Below are positions 1 to 12,080 of a DNA stretch of 64,000 nt, piece after piece. The stretch lies in assembly GCA_013397845.1 (NCBI GenBank), contig VZTG01007667.1, forward strand, positions 337,729 through 401,728, read 5' to 3'. Numbering within the stretch: the stretch's first letter is position 1; every line of letters starts with the position of its first letter. A program made the position numbers and the translations under genes. This stretch comes from Melanocharis versteri. Its lineage: Eukaryota > Chordata > Aves > Passeriformes > Melanocharitidae. Under the pieces are notes generated by a model. It was not told the origin of the DNA. It saw only the letters and a program-made list of their open reading frames with translations, and did not search any database.

Positions 1-1089
1 GTAATTAGTGGAGAAAAATTAGGCATTTTTGGAGTAGTGTTCAGCCTGAGTACTGTTCTAAATTAGAATATATGAACTGCCCTCTATGAGTACCTATTTC
101 TTTCCATTAATCTTGAAGATATCTCTTTAAAGGGTCTAGTCTAGCTCTAGGTATCTATGTTGTAGATATCTGAGTTTAGCAAGATTATTTACAACTAAAG
201 TATTCCACTACTTCTATATGCCAGAATGGTGAATAATAGCCTCTATATAGCTGTTTCCTGTCCTTCATCAAGGAAACTGGCTTAGAAATATCAACAGATT
301 CATTATTTCCTTGTTGCCTAACAGCATCAATCTCTATTGGTTAAATATACTCTTGAACTTGATGCATCTTTTTTGTATCAGGAAAAAAAAATATGGTTGC
401 TTTTCAATATACAGCAAACTCTCATCTAATCCTTCATAGTTCGCAGTGCTGTCTACAAAGAAGGAAGAGCAGTTTTGTCAGTTGAATACAGAGTCTGGCC
501 AAGAGCGTTAAGATCCTGTCGCAGATGTGCCATTCACAGTTTGTTTCATGCTTTTCATACGGAGGCTTGAAGAGGAAAACTCCTTGGAAAACTAATAGTA
601 ATTTGACTAAAGTTCTGCAGAGACATTCATAATAAAAATAATATTCTGAGCAGTTGTCATGTGTACTACAGTTTGCTAGAGTTTTCACCATTTCCTGGGT
701 GAAATGGTTAACATCTGAAAAATCTCATCTTTAGTAAATGTGTGTATTTCCCTTGGAATCAGTGAAGACATGCTGACTTTAAAATGCTAGGGTCAGTCAC
801 ATATTTTGGAAGACAGCTCCTTCTAGCAAGAGGTCCCTGTGATGCTACAACACAGATTTTTGGTGACTGGAGAGTAGAAAGGTCAGAGGTTTTTTCCATT
901 TTGAATATCTTTTTCAGTAAAGAGTCATTCATCATTCTTTTTTCCTGTATCTGACTCAATTTACTTCGGAGTGGTAGTGTTTAATGAATAGTCTTACGTT
1001 GCTTCAATTTTACTGAAGAAATTTACAAGAAAGAGGACATTCCACCTGTATTGTATTTCTGCTGCCTCTTGCGCTCTGAGACATCCCTT
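1..1089. other. AT-rich unique DNA, no gene seen
   Basis: I see no splice-flanked open frame, repeat family or RNA gene here. Open frames on the minus strand (434-691 and 759-959) have no recognisable domain and lie in ordinary AT-rich sequence, so I treat them as chance. Confidence 0.6.
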
Positions 1090-1505
1090 AGAAATCTCTC
1101 CAGCTTTTTTATAGGCCCCCTTTAAGTACCGGAAACTGCTATAAGGTCTCCCTGGAGCCTTCTCCTTTCCAGGCTAAATAGTCCCAACTCTCTCACTCTG
1201 TCTTTATAGAAGAGGTGTTCCAGCCCTCTGATCATATTCATTGCTCTCCTCTTTACCTGCTCCAACAGGTCCGTGTCTTTCTTGAGCTTTCTTTCTTGAG
1301 AATTCGAGTTAGACATAGGTGGGTCCAAGAGAGGGGGGATAATCACCTCCCTCGCCCTGCTGGCCGCACTTCTTTTCATGCAGCCCAGGACATGTTTGGC
1401 TTTCTGGGATGCAAACACACACTGCTCTGTCATGTTGAGCCTCACATCCACCAAAACCCCAAAGCCTTTCTCCTCAGACCTTTCCTCAATCCATTCTCAA
1501 CCCCT
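1090..1505 (-). mobile_element. CR1 LINE fragment (ORF2 C-terminal region)
   Basis: CR1 is the dominant non-LTR retrotransposon of birds. Its ORF2 encodes an endonuclease and a reverse transcriptase. Read on the minus strand, this piece encodes the family's conserved C-terminal block, with LEQVKRRAMNMIRGLEHL followed by VRELGLFSLERRRLQGDLIA. The frame is open for about 110 codons (1454 to 1122) but has no start of its own and no complete reverse transcriptase. The copy is cut at both ends: the 5' part beyond about 1505 and the terminal 3' untranslated part below about 1090 are missing. It is a dead remnant. The plus-strand open frames over the same bases are antisense shadows. Boundaries are good to about 10-15 bases. 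Confidence 0.88.
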
Positions 1506-4500
1506 TCTGAAATTTTACTCTAGAAATCCTAGCTGTTTCCTTATTTTCATATACATAACAAAGTGTTTCTTGAACAACAACAAAATTATTTAAAGTAATC
1601 AGTCTTACTGAAAAAAAATTATCAACATAGTTTAGAATACTTAACACTTTTTTTTTTTTTGGTGTTATACTTAGTGTTTAACTCTCTCCTCTCTGTAAAA
1701 ATTGGCAGTACTATGGAGATGGGCTAAGACTAATGGTAAATTGACAATTGAATAACTACTGTACGTGAGTGACCTGAAGATCTAAGAACACAAGGGAACT
1801 ATACACTGTGATTGATAAGGTTCACAACTTCTTTAAATACTGAAGCAAGTAATTTATCTGTAAGCACAAGTCCAGAAGGACATGGAAAGATGAATGTAAA
1901 GTAAAGAGATACAAATCTTAAAGCGGGCCAAGTATCCAAGGAATTGGACAAAGAATAACTATTTATGTTACTTGAAGAGGTAAAAGTTTATGAAAGAAAT
2001 GAGATCTGGAGGAAAATGAAGTCTGTATAAACCAAGTTTTTGAAAACAGTATCAGAAAACCATCTGGACATCAGCCACACTGATACGTGAAATTTATGTG
2101 CTCAATTTTTGAAGGACATCCTCTGAGTATGTCATGTTCTTTGATGTACAAGACTTGCTGAATCATGTATGGGTAAAGTTTACTTCAAAATATGTCTTCC
2201 TTGTCTTGTTATGCTGATGGAAATTCTTCATTCTTTATTAAATAAGGAAACTGATGGCTTGGACCAAAATGTTGCCAAAATTAAACTGGTATAAGAAAGT
2301 CATCCATACGCAAATTACTCATGCTGGACCTCTTTCACAGTTAAGCACAAGGAGCAATTAATTTAATTCTAAGGCAGATCAGGTAAAATATTGCCTAAAA
2401 ATATCTGTTGCTCATCAGCACACCGGGAGACATTCTCGCTCAGTAGCAGGCATACATACTTCAGCTGTTTGAAACCATATTCAGTGACTCTCACCAAAGC
2501 ATATATGTTCCTATTGTGTGCTCTACTAGCCTCTCCTCCTTTTTTCAGACATCATTGGCTTCTGTTCCTTGAAACAACTATTACTCAGCCCACCCTTTTC
2601 AGAACCACTCTTTCCAGAGTTTTCACAACATAAACTCTGTTGGTTTGTTTCTTGTGGCACAGCTGCCCAGAGTTTGTCTTGCAGACCCATCATAGATCAG
2701 AAACCTTCAGCAGCTTGGCAAAAGTCTGTCAAGCTTGAGAAAATGTCATGAACCTCTTCAGTCTGATGGATCTTCTGATTATTTCTAAGCCATTGCTATA
2801 TGCAGATAGTTAAGCCACTTCAAGATTTTATTGTTAATTCATATATTTGAAACAGGCATTGTCAATTATTCTGCAAGGTATAAAACTCATTAAAAACATG
2901 TAATAGACTTTCTCAGGCAGAAGAAACCTCAGGAAATAATTTTGTCCATCATTTTACTTAAAATTTAAATTCTGTTGGGTAACAACAGGTATTTACTTGT
3001 ATTTTGAAGCCATATGAATTTTATCCATTTGTGTGATTTCTTATCATTCTAATCTCACTCTCCAATGCAATGTCTACTTTGAAATTTGCACTGAGATATA
3101 AAGGACAACAAAAGAAAATCTCTTCCTACCATTGCCAGAGACCTGCTTTCTGATGCTGGTAAAAAATCACAGGGGGTAGGATTTACCAAAGTTAGATTTC
3201 ATGGGCCCAGTTACCATAAATGGAAAGAAATAACTGCTTTATTATTCTGTTTGGGTCACCTAATTAAGACATCTTCAAGTGCGTTAGAATAAGATCAAAC
3301 CTGAGGTACCTAACTGTAATATTACTGTTGCACTGAAGACAAATTTATGAAGAGAACCTATCTGTGTCAGACCCCCAAGATAACTAACTCAGATACAGCA
3401 ATCTAAAGCTGGTTGGGATGAATGCTCTGCCTATGTCTCTATCCCTTCCTCTCCTAATTTTTAAGGCTTGACATATGTGCAATTACAGAAGCAAACTATT
3501 TTAGAGGTCTGCACTAGAAAACAAATGCAATACAAGTTGGTAAATGTTGTGGTTAGTTAAAAAAATATAGCTTCCTCCTAGCACTACTACTCCCTTTTTC
3601 ATTTTCTATCATCCCCACAAATTCAGCTTCCCTTATGCTGTGTTTTTTCAAAGATATTTTTAAATTTTTCGTGTTTTACACAGAGAAATTTTGTCACTTA
3701 TGAGTATGGTCCTTAAATTAGAATTTTTACTTTTGTAAAAATAATCACTAAGTGTAGCAAGTCTTTCATATGTGTAAAAATTAAAATATTTCTCTATTTG
3801 GGCTCTGTGCAGGTAAATATTTCACCTCCCTTCGGACAAATTTCGAAGGAAGGTTTGTGGAGATTAGGAAATCTGCAGAACATATTATAGACCCAAGTGA
3901 TTTTTCTGCTCATGTATTGTAACTGACAAAATGCAAATTTGCGTATGGAAAATGACTAAATTGATGTGTAAAGTGTTAAAAGACAAGATAGGCTTCAAAA
4001 GTCTGTTGAAGAATAAGACATTAACCTTTAAATGCCTTAAAATACTCTCTGAATTTTGCTGATAAATCTTATCTGTATCTAAGTAAATAATGAATTTTTA
4101 AAAATGAACATTACTTTAACAGAAATCAGCATGTCATGTAACAATAAAAGGAAATAAATATCCCACTGATTGCCTCTTGCCTTTTGATGTTTAGTTATTG
4201 CATTCTGCCTCTGCATTCAGCAGGGTATAATGGAAGGGTTTATTTCTTGTGTGATTAAAGTCACAGCTGTTCCCACTTATTGGATTGCTTTAACCCAAAA
4301 AGTGTATGAAAGGGTTGAATCTCTGTTTTATAATGTAGTTTTCAAGTTCCTCACATTAACACTGAGAGAAAAAATATCACTTCTAAGGAGATCCCTCAAG
4401 AGTGCCTTCATTACTTTCACATGATGATGATAATGTAAGGAAAGACTTGTATCCATCCCTGGAGCAGCCCCACTGTGTGGATGCTTTTTTTCCCACAACA

Positions 4501-6008
4501 CTTTAGGACTATATTTTGTAATTCTATTGCAAACATAGCTTTACTGTTTCAATCTAAGTACAGATTTTTCTTTGTAATGTGACATATTTATTTAAGCTGG
4601 GGTAATGTACAACAACCTGCTTTAATAATGTGGGAAGGTAACAGATGCCAAACAATGTGTTATGGAGTGTAGCAAATTACTAAAGAGACTCTTACTTCTT
4701 GTTTAAAACTAAACCTTGCAACCAAGCTGGAGCAGCACAGGCAAGATCATTTGTTACTAAAGTTTGCAAGGTATCTGCAGGTCTGATCAGCAAAGATTGA
4801 TTTACCTAAATACTAACATTCACACTGTAAACAGCACGCATTACATCACTCAAAATTCTGGGTAGTGGCTGAAGGCAATCCGTAAACAAATTCAGACAGT
4901 CTACAATCATTCTATTATTGTCTCAGAGTGAATGGGGTGGTTAATTTAACTTGAAACACAATAACATGTTTTATGAGGGGAAAACCACTTAGCTGTATAA
5001 CTTACTAATTTTGTTACATATTTCCTCCATGGCAACCATTCAGCCATTTACCTTTTTCTTTGAATTTTAGGACGAAGAATCTGAAATCTACAGTTTTGAT
5101 CAACTTTTCATGCATCTGAGAAGCCTAAAAGTCTTCTTTTAAAAAATGAGCACACTCACGACATTCTTTCAATCTTCCTGCTGTCACCACATAGCCTACC
5201 CTATATAAAGAACAGTCATTGTGAAAAAGACTTGGAGCAATCTTAGCAGTTCCCAGAAGCTGGAAAAGATCTCTTGGAAACCATGGCATAATTTAACATG
5301 GATGATGGAAAAAGGATCAGCCTTATTGCTGACTCGTGCTCATTACAAGAAAGTAATGGCTTCCATCCAACATTCCCTCCTGGTGCTGGGCAAATAACAG
5401 TTTGAATTGAAAAACTAAAAACCTTGATTGCTTGAACTCAAAAGTCATTGCCATATCAAAACTTTTTTTTTTTTTTTTTAATTCCAAAATTAGAAGGACA
5501 AAGAAAGGAAATAAACCCCATTACTGACAGTAAAAAAAGTTCCATATACGTTTTCTAAAAGAATGGTTTCTTATGCAGTCTGGCACCTGGAAGTGTATGC
5601 TATGTGTCTGCTGATATCTGAGCATTAGAATTGATTTCCATTGACAAAATATATATGTTCTGCAAGTTTGTGTGCATTTTCAAAATGGTCAGTGAAGGTC
5701 TGTCAGAGCAGCCCTTGGAAAACCATATTTGATAAAGGTCTCACACATAAAATGGTCGCTGTGCAAAACCCAAGAGACTCTTGTGGCAAATGAGGCTGGA
5801 AGAGACTGTTGAACATCTTCTAAACTTCAGCTAGAAATGACTGAGAAGGAATGAGAGTGATACAAAATTAAATGTGAAAATAAATCCAAGATAATGCTAC
5901 CACTGAAAAGGATGGAACAAACCCTTATCCAACCTTGAAAACGTCATATTATTCTCAGGGGAGACCGCAAAGTGCTGTAAATTTGTCAATAACCACATCC
6001 TGCTTGAG
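1506..6008. other. AT-rich unique DNA with minor tracts
   Basis: No recognisable gene. It contains short homopolymer runs, such as poly-T near 1640 and a longer one at about 5464-5480. A strong 3' splice-site-like sequence at 5050-5070 is followed by a short open segment, listed separately. Nothing else stands out. Confidence 0.55.
5071..5142 (+). other. Possible terminal coding exon (weak)
   Basis: A textbook acceptor, with a long pyrimidine tract and TTTTAG ending at 5070, is followed by 23 codons and a TAA at 5140-5142. The reading begins DEESEIYSFDQLF, which is acidic and not low-complexity. An open run this short is expected often by chance, and I do not recognise the peptide. No AATAAA is placed convincingly downstream. 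It may simply be a cryptic acceptor. Confidence 0.12.
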
Positions 6009-6013
6009 GCAGG
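6009..6013. repeat. Target-site duplication, left copy (GCAGG)
   Basis: GCAGG lies immediately before the LTR terminus TGTTAAG and is repeated exactly after the opposite terminus at 6842-6846. A perfect 5-bp duplication at both junctions is the footprint of retroviral integrase and fixes the LTR boundaries to the base. Confidence 0.85.
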
Positions 6014-6126
6014 TGTTAAGATCCAATGTTAGGATCCAATCATTATTATTATTAAGGTTCTTTGGAAATTCCTCTGCCCCAATTAAGGTGCAAACGAGAC
6101 CATATGCCAGTGACAATAATATGGGT

Positions 6127-6132
6127 TTTATT
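6127..6132 (-). terminator. LTR polyadenylation signal AATAAA
   Basis: This canonical hexamer, read on the minus strand, lies about 235 bases downstream of the LTR TATA box and about 115 bases before the LTR 3' end. That is the expected place for the signal that ends retroviral transcripts at the R/U5 border. Confidence 0.6.
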
Positions 6133-6270
6133 ATATAGTAAATATGAGAGAAAGAGAAAGAGAAAAGAAAAGGAGAGAGAAAGAAATGGAAAATAGGCAG
6201 GGGGGGATGAGGCGCGACAGAGACAGAATAAAAAAGAATATCACCACTCCATGGGTCCCACTGGTGCCTC

Positions 6271-6345
6271 TTCAGCAGGTCTTCTGGTGGTGTCAGTCCC
6301 CCCATGATCTTCTTCAGCAGGTCTTCTGGTGGTGTCAGTCCCCCC
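6271..6345 (-). repeat. 42-bp tandem duplication inside LTR R region
   Basis: A 33-base block starting TTCAGCAGGTC occurs at 6271-6303 and again, identically, at 6313-6345, giving a 42-base period with a diverged 9-base linker. On the minus strand it reads as a twofold GGLTPPEDLLK peptide, but no gene is implied. It may have arisen by slippage in the active element. Confidence 0.8.
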
Positions 6346-6365
6346 AAAACACAGGATCCCATGGG

Positions 6366-6372
6366 TATATAT
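6366..6372 (-). promoter_or_regulatory. LTR TATA box
   Basis: TATATAT within GCATATATACCC on the minus strand is placed about 470 bases into the LTR, and transcription would start near 6340. GC-rich U3 sequence with G-runs lies upstream. The promoter looks structurally intact, but activity cannot be judged from sequence alone. Confidence 0.55.
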
Positions 6373-6841
6373 GCTCAGGCTAGGCAGGCATGTCCAGGCA
6401 TGTCCCCCTGGAGCTGGGGGGGGCCAGTGTCTTACAGCAGACTCAGAGTCACGTGCAGTCCTGTGGGGTTGGGGGTTCCACAGCTGGGCCAGTTTGTGTA
6501 ATCGGAGGATGGATGTTGATTGCCTCTCACCAGAGGCTAAGCCATCAACCCAAAAACCTCCTCCTTCCCCCTCGGCTGGGGGGAGGCTGTGTAAACCTGG
6601 CTTCTGTGAGCTGTGCTCTCCCTCCCCACCCCAAATTCGGCTGGGATGGCAGCTGGAGGCTTTGGCCTACTGTGGATGCATACCTTTCCCTTAGCCTGAG
6701 GTGCCTGAACAATGGATTCCCTTTAATCCAATCAGCAGTTCAGTTTACAGTCCAAAGTTCTTCAGGGAAATACCTGTGGCTGTAGTTCCTTTAAAACCTT
6801 ATATCAATGTTTGAGACATAAACTATTTTCAGTCTCTGACA

Positions 6842-6846
6842 GCAGG
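6842..6846. repeat. Target-site duplication, right copy (GCAGG)
   Basis: Exact repeat of the five bases preceding 6014. See the solo LTR entry. Confidence 0.85.
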
Positions 6847-7902
6847 CTAGAAAGCCAGCCTTAGGATCCACAGAAAGGATAAGCATAACACAGCAAAAAG
6901 CATAGTCACTCTGAAAAATTATTTTGTATAATAATTTATGAATAAGAAACTTTCTGTATTAATGAGGCAATTTGGAGTACTATGCTTCTAAAACACTAAG
7001 CAGGCTAACAAATATTCATGGCTTTAAGCTGCCTTTTCCCTTTGACCTGTAGCAAGATTTTGGGCATAGGTGTGTCTCCAGATTAAATTTTAGAAAGATG
7101 TTGACTGGGGTTATTGAGAAATTTGCTGTGGAAAGAATATTTTATAAGTTTTTTTCCCACAATCAGTAAGACTAGAATTCAGTCTGTTTACTTTTCTCTT
7201 CAAAATACCTAGGACATATGTGATTCTAGGAAACACCATGCATTTTGCTTTTGGTCCTACATGCTAGTAGCAAAAGGAGAGTGTTCTGGATGTACAGTAA
7301 CAAAAAAATTACGCTCTGCGTTTCTGGAACAACACAGAAATTTCCATACGATAGTATTCAAAATAAAGCATTAAAATCAACAGTAATTTCAAAATGTCTA
7401 TGGAGACATGTCAGGATAATAAAGGTAATTAGGTACTAAATTGGGGATAAATTAGTAATACATCTAAGAACAGCATGCTGTAAGAATATAATTTAAACTT
7501 TTGAATTAACTTTCAACAGGAAGAATTTGTCACACAAGTTTCTGAATGAAATCAAATGACTACACCAATTCTCCTTTTCTAGAAAATATAAATTTATTCG
7601 ACCAGCCTTATTTTTTTTACAAAAACAACAACAAAAGATGAAAGCATGTATTTCTAAATATAAAAAAAAAACCAAAAACTTTTAAGAGTTATTTCCAGAA
7701 ACAGCCTGTAAACAACTTACTGAAATAGGAACTTCTCTACCTAAAAAAAAAATTATTTATTCCCAAAACAACTTCTTTCACTGTTTCCCCTGATTCTGAT
7801 CTGATAGATCACTCTGGGGCACTGCCTTAGCAAAGCAAACACCTGGAGGGAATTTGCTCGGAATACAACAGTTTATGAGCCATCCTCATGCATAGCACCT
7901 AT
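6847..7902. other. AT-rich spacer between two LTRs
   Basis: About 1 kb of unique AT-rich DNA with A-rich runs near 7610-7675 and 7743-7753. No gene or repeat family recognised. Confidence 0.6.
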
Positions 7903-7907
7903 ATTAC

Positions 7908-8514
7908 TGCCCTGGTTTTGCCTGGAATAGTTAATTTTCTTCCTAGTAGCTGGTATTGCATTGTGTTTTGTATTTAGGATGAGAATAATGTTGATAACAG
8001 GTTGATGTTTTAGTTGTGGTTGAGCAGTTCTTGCCCTGAGTCAAGGACGTTACAGCTTCTCACTCTGCCCTGCCAGCAGGAGGGCCGGAGGTGCACAAGA
8101 AGCTGGAAGGGGACACAGCCAGGACAGCTGAACCAAACAGGCCTAAGGAATATTCCATAACAATATGGCATGCTCAGCATACAAACCAGGGAAAAACTTG
8201 CTGTGGGGCTGCTGTTCCAGAACAGCCTGGGCATCAATTTGTTCATGGTGAGCAATTGTTTTCTATTTGCATCACTTGTTTATCTTGGCTTTTATTTCTC
8301 TATATTTTTTGTTATTTTCCTTTTCATTACAATTTTTACTGACATCATATTTATTGTCATTGATATTATATTTTACTTCAATTGTTAAACTCTTCATATC
8401 TCAACCCACAAGTTTTCTCCTTTTTCTGATTGTCTTCCCCATCTCTCCATGTGTGAAGTGAATGAGTGAGCAGCTGTGTGGTGCAGAGTTGCTGTCTGGG
8501 GTTAAATCCTAGCA
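7908..8514 (+). mobile_element. Solo avian ERV-L-type LTR
   Basis: This 607-bp LTR belongs to a family that is abundant in birds and that I recognise from several landmarks in order: the start TGCCCTGGTTTTGCC, the TTAATTTTCTTCCTAGTAGCTGG block, a GTGCACAAGAAGCTGG...GGGGACACAGCC block, ATTCCATAACAATATGGC, a late ATCTCAACCCACAAGTTTTCTC block, and the terminal GGGGTTAAATCCTAGCA. The family ends in a GGGTTAAACCACGACA-like sequence, so this copy is diverged. The TATA position reads CAGCATACAAA (8175-8185) and the poly(A) signal area reads TGTTAAAC, so promoter and terminator look decayed. Flanks are ATTAC (7903-7907) and GTTAC (8515-8519), a 4-of-5 target duplication as expected for an old 5-bp insertion. 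No internal genes remain. Confidence 0.88.
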
Positions 8515-8519
8515 GTTAC

Positions 8520-11500
8520 AAGTAAAGATTTGGATATTTGGGCAGTCTTTTCTGGTTTTGTCATGGAGAGGGTTCCCTGTTAAGAAGAGATAAGTGGGTA
8601 GAAGAGTAAGTAGTGATACAGGTAGCAGTCAGGCAGCTTTTTCATTATTTTTCCCCCTTACAACCTCCAGGGAAATGCTTGTTTACTAATTGCAAATTGC
8701 AGATGTCTGAAAAGAAACAGTTCTGGTTTACAAAAAAAGGAGTGTTTTATGGAGGGAAAAGTAATAAACAACTGGTTGTTCCAAAGTGTCATTAGATCTA
8801 CACCATGCATGTGTTTGTTGCTGGTGTTCAGGCAGAGCTGGGGTGAGGTTGGAAGTGATGCATTCAGAAATGGGTCAGAAACAGTAGGAAGGGTTGAACA
8901 AGATTCTGCAAGGTGACACTGTGCAATCCCAGCACTGTACAAATACCCTGAATGCTGTGAACTATTTTTTCTAACATGTCATCAGAGAAGAGGTTGATCA
9001 GTGCATAGTTTGGAAGCAATGGGCTTCTGAATGACCCACATGAATCTGACAATGATTCACCTTCCCCATGGGGTGTGCTAGCACTGCAGTTCAGGGACTA
9101 AAAAATTAATTTCACAGTTCCATGGAATTTGCAGCCACAGAAATGTTTCTTGGTTTTGTAAAACTCATTGGTATTAGACTTTGGCCCAGATGCATCAACC
9201 AGAACATCAGTTCCAGCAGCACCACTGCTTATTCACAAATTTTTCTCTTGGCTGTTCTGGCTTCAGGTATACGATGGTAAAGTGACCTGGGCAAGTAACG
9301 ACTGAAGTATAGCGAGAAAGAGTAATCATGATAGACTCGATTACAATATAGGGTGATGTGAATATCTGTTAGGACAATTCCAAATGAAAGTATTCTTGAA
9401 TCCAGTTGTTGGGGTGTAGTAGAGGAGTCTGTAAGGACTGCCGCATTTTATGTATCCTGTGTATTCTATAAACCAGTTTTCTCCCACAACACTCCCAGGA
9501 GCATACCAGAGTCAAAATAGTGTGGTAAGGAAATCTGTTCTCAAGTGTGCTGCAAGCAACACTCATTTTGGATAATTTCCAAGTCTAGTGTTGACTAGAT
9601 AAGGACTACATCTTCCTTTATATTCAGAAAAAATGCTTTCAAGGACAAATAGCCCCATGGTAAAGCACAAGAAAATGAAACATCAAGTGCACTAGAACTC
9701 AGGGAAAGTCTAAGGGAACTAATCCCTGCTACTTTTTGATATCATATTACATTATTATTGCTATTGCTTTGATTTTTATGAAGCAGTCATATGGGGGATC
9801 TACCACATTTACTTAACCACCAGCTTTTTGGGTCACTTGTAGTTTCTGTAAATGGTTACGTAACTTATGATTTCATTGTTTCTTCTTTCTGAAAAATATG
9901 AAAAGGAATAAAGTAATAAAGTCTTTTCCATCACTGTTCACAGCTTAATTCATTGTAATTTAGGCAAAGAGGATGTAAAGTTCATTCAGAATGCTGCTTT
10001 TTTTGATTTAATAGGTTTGTGCTCCTACTTAACCATGTGGTATAGTGGTGTTCAGAATAAAAGGCAGAAAAGAATACAGCTCCTAGCTCTTTGGGAGTCT
10101 TAGGTTAGTTTTGTGGGATTAGATCCTATGTAATCACTTTAAATTATTTTATTTATCTATTCACCTGAGATTAAAAAAAAAAAAAAATCTTACCTATACG
10201 CCATTTATATACATTCCCATAAAAGTGATGCCCAGAAAGCCATAGAGCTTTGTTGTGTATTTTATAGCTTTTGCATTCTTGAGAAGCAAACAGCTACAGA
10301 AGCATCAAGGCAACAGAGAAAATGCCCTCTATTTCTCAGGAATAGTTGGACATCCAGCTCCTCAGATGATTTCCTAGACCATGTCTGACATGCCATTTCC
10401 CTTCAGTCTGTTCTGATATTTCAAACCACCTAGTTCTGGGGTGCTATTATTAGCAATTACTATTTTAAATGGAAATCATACAATCAGCTAGAAGTTAAAA
10501 CAATTACAAGCAAACAAGGAACTTTCAAGTAATCATAAGCAAGTTCTAATAAAAAGTCTGTTTAAATACTAAGTGAAATGAACTACTTCTATTTTAGCTG
10601 TCCGGTTCTACACGTATTATAGTATCTCCTACAGTTTTTCATAGCTACTGAAGCATAAGGCATAAGGCAGATCATCAGCCACTTCAAGTTGTATAACTCC
10701 ATTACTGTCATCAATTCAGATGATATATACTTGATTATGGTTGGCATGAGGGATTGAAGCACTTTAGAGATAATCAAACTTTTTAAAGTAGTGTATGGAG
10801 TATGTTATAACCTATGTATTAGGGAACCAGTTTTATATGTTTTTCCCTTTTCTGTCTTTCTTGTCTCCCCTATGTGTTTCTCTCCATCTGACCTTCTTAA
10901 AGTCATGCACGCATACATGTAGAAAAAAAATGTTCACCCCACAGAACTGCTGCCCAAGCAGCTCCTGTTTATTCTACATCCACAAAAAAAGGCTAGTTAG
11001 CACCTGCTGAAAGTGAACAAAAGAACACAAGAACAGGGCAGTTTATATGGTACTTTATTGAATGTATTTTTCTCAAAAAATATAAAACTCTAAAAAGAAG
11101 GGGGTTTATACTGTGGGGAGAGAGGTTTGCTTTGTTTCGTTATGGATTCCTGCATTCTGCAGGGCTAGTAATCTGGTTCCTTACATTGAAAGAGAGTATG
11201 AAACTCTCAGAAAGATTTAGCACTATCCTTCCCTCCCTCTCTCCCTCCCTTTTTGTTATGAAAAAGGAAGAGAGAGGTCTAAATTACTTTTCACCCAGTT
11301 CACACAAAGACTAAATTCAGAGATGAAATAGAACTGGAAAAGCTGATGGAAAGAGTTTCATATTAATTATCAGAAAAGCAGATGGTTGCAAAAAGCCTCC
11401 TAAAATCCAATGCACTTCAGCTTTAATCCTTCCATGCCATCAATTCTTGCCTACACCAAATGAACGATTAAAAAAAAAAAAAGAAAGAAAGTGAGAAGAC

Positions 11501-12080
11501 AGAACTATGAGGTGGGACAAGCAAAAAGAGGTGTGATACAACTGCAAACAGAGGTGAGAAAGAAGAAAAAAAGTAGAAAAATAGAAAGACAGTCAAGATA
11601 TTTGTAGTAAAAGGATCAAATGATAAGTACAAAATGTTGAGAAGAAGGTGAGAAATGCTTGTGGGAATTCGGAAAAAAGCAAGGGAAAAGGACCAATAAC
11701 TGAATGAATAAGTATAATCTACAGTGTTACGAGTTGAGCTAGGGTGAGAGGACAGAGGAGATGAGCAGATAGAGATAAAAAAAATCTCTCAAAAGAATAA
11801 GTAAAATCAAGTAACACATCAAATAAAAAGGAAATTAATAGACTTTAAACGAAATGGCTGAAAAGAAATTAAAGGTAAAAGCATAAAAAAAGGGTCAGAT
11901 ACAGTTGGTAGTTGTGAATAGCAGTAACCATATTGCCATAATGTTTAATCACTACCTTGTAAATAAGACAGAAGATGTTTATGGTACTCTATTTCAAGAA
12001 AAATATCTAATAGGAAACTCTGAATACACTTCAATTAGAAGATTCTTGTCCAAAGCCATTTTTAACAGTTGGAACCTTAG
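8520..12080. other. AT-rich unique DNA with simple tracts
   Basis: No recognisable gene. It holds a poly-A run near 10172, a pyrimidine (CCCT-like) tract at about 11229-11252 and a purine-rich, A/G-dominated stretch at about 11470-11600. Open frames here show no domain. Confidence 0.55.

Larger units (their letters stand above)
6014..6841 (-). mobile_element. Solo ERV LTR, minus strand, intact ends
   Basis: This is an 828-bp solo long terminal repeat of an endogenous retrovirus, left after recombination between two LTRs removed the internal genes. On the minus strand it starts TGTCAGAG (6841 downward) and ends TTAACA (6014), giving the canonical TG...CA ends. It is flanked by an exact GCAGG duplication. 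The U3 promoter keeps a TATA box at 6366-6372. A poly(A) signal AATAAA reads at 6132-6127, so R runs from about 6340 to about 6105 and U5 from there to 6014. R also holds a 42-bp tandem duplication and a pyrimidine-rich run (minus strand, opposite 6145-6190). It is much more GC-rich than its surroundings. The 5-bp duplication suggests an ERV-L-like or similar class rather than 6-bp ERV-K types. I cannot name the family. Open frames inside (5955-6785) are not genes. Confidence 0.88.

Noticed and set aside
4419..4500. ATGATGATGA resembling a snoRNA C box
   Set aside because: No matching D box (CTGA) or terminal stem within the expected 60-100 bases.
5198..5210. Isolated CTATATAAAG TATA-like motif
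   Set aside because: AT-rich DNA gives such matches often and there is no gene or LTR context.
5955..6785. Several overlapping frames of 65-135 codons on both strands
   Set aside because: All lie inside or at the edge of the solo LTR and reflect its GC-rich, stop-poor sequence.
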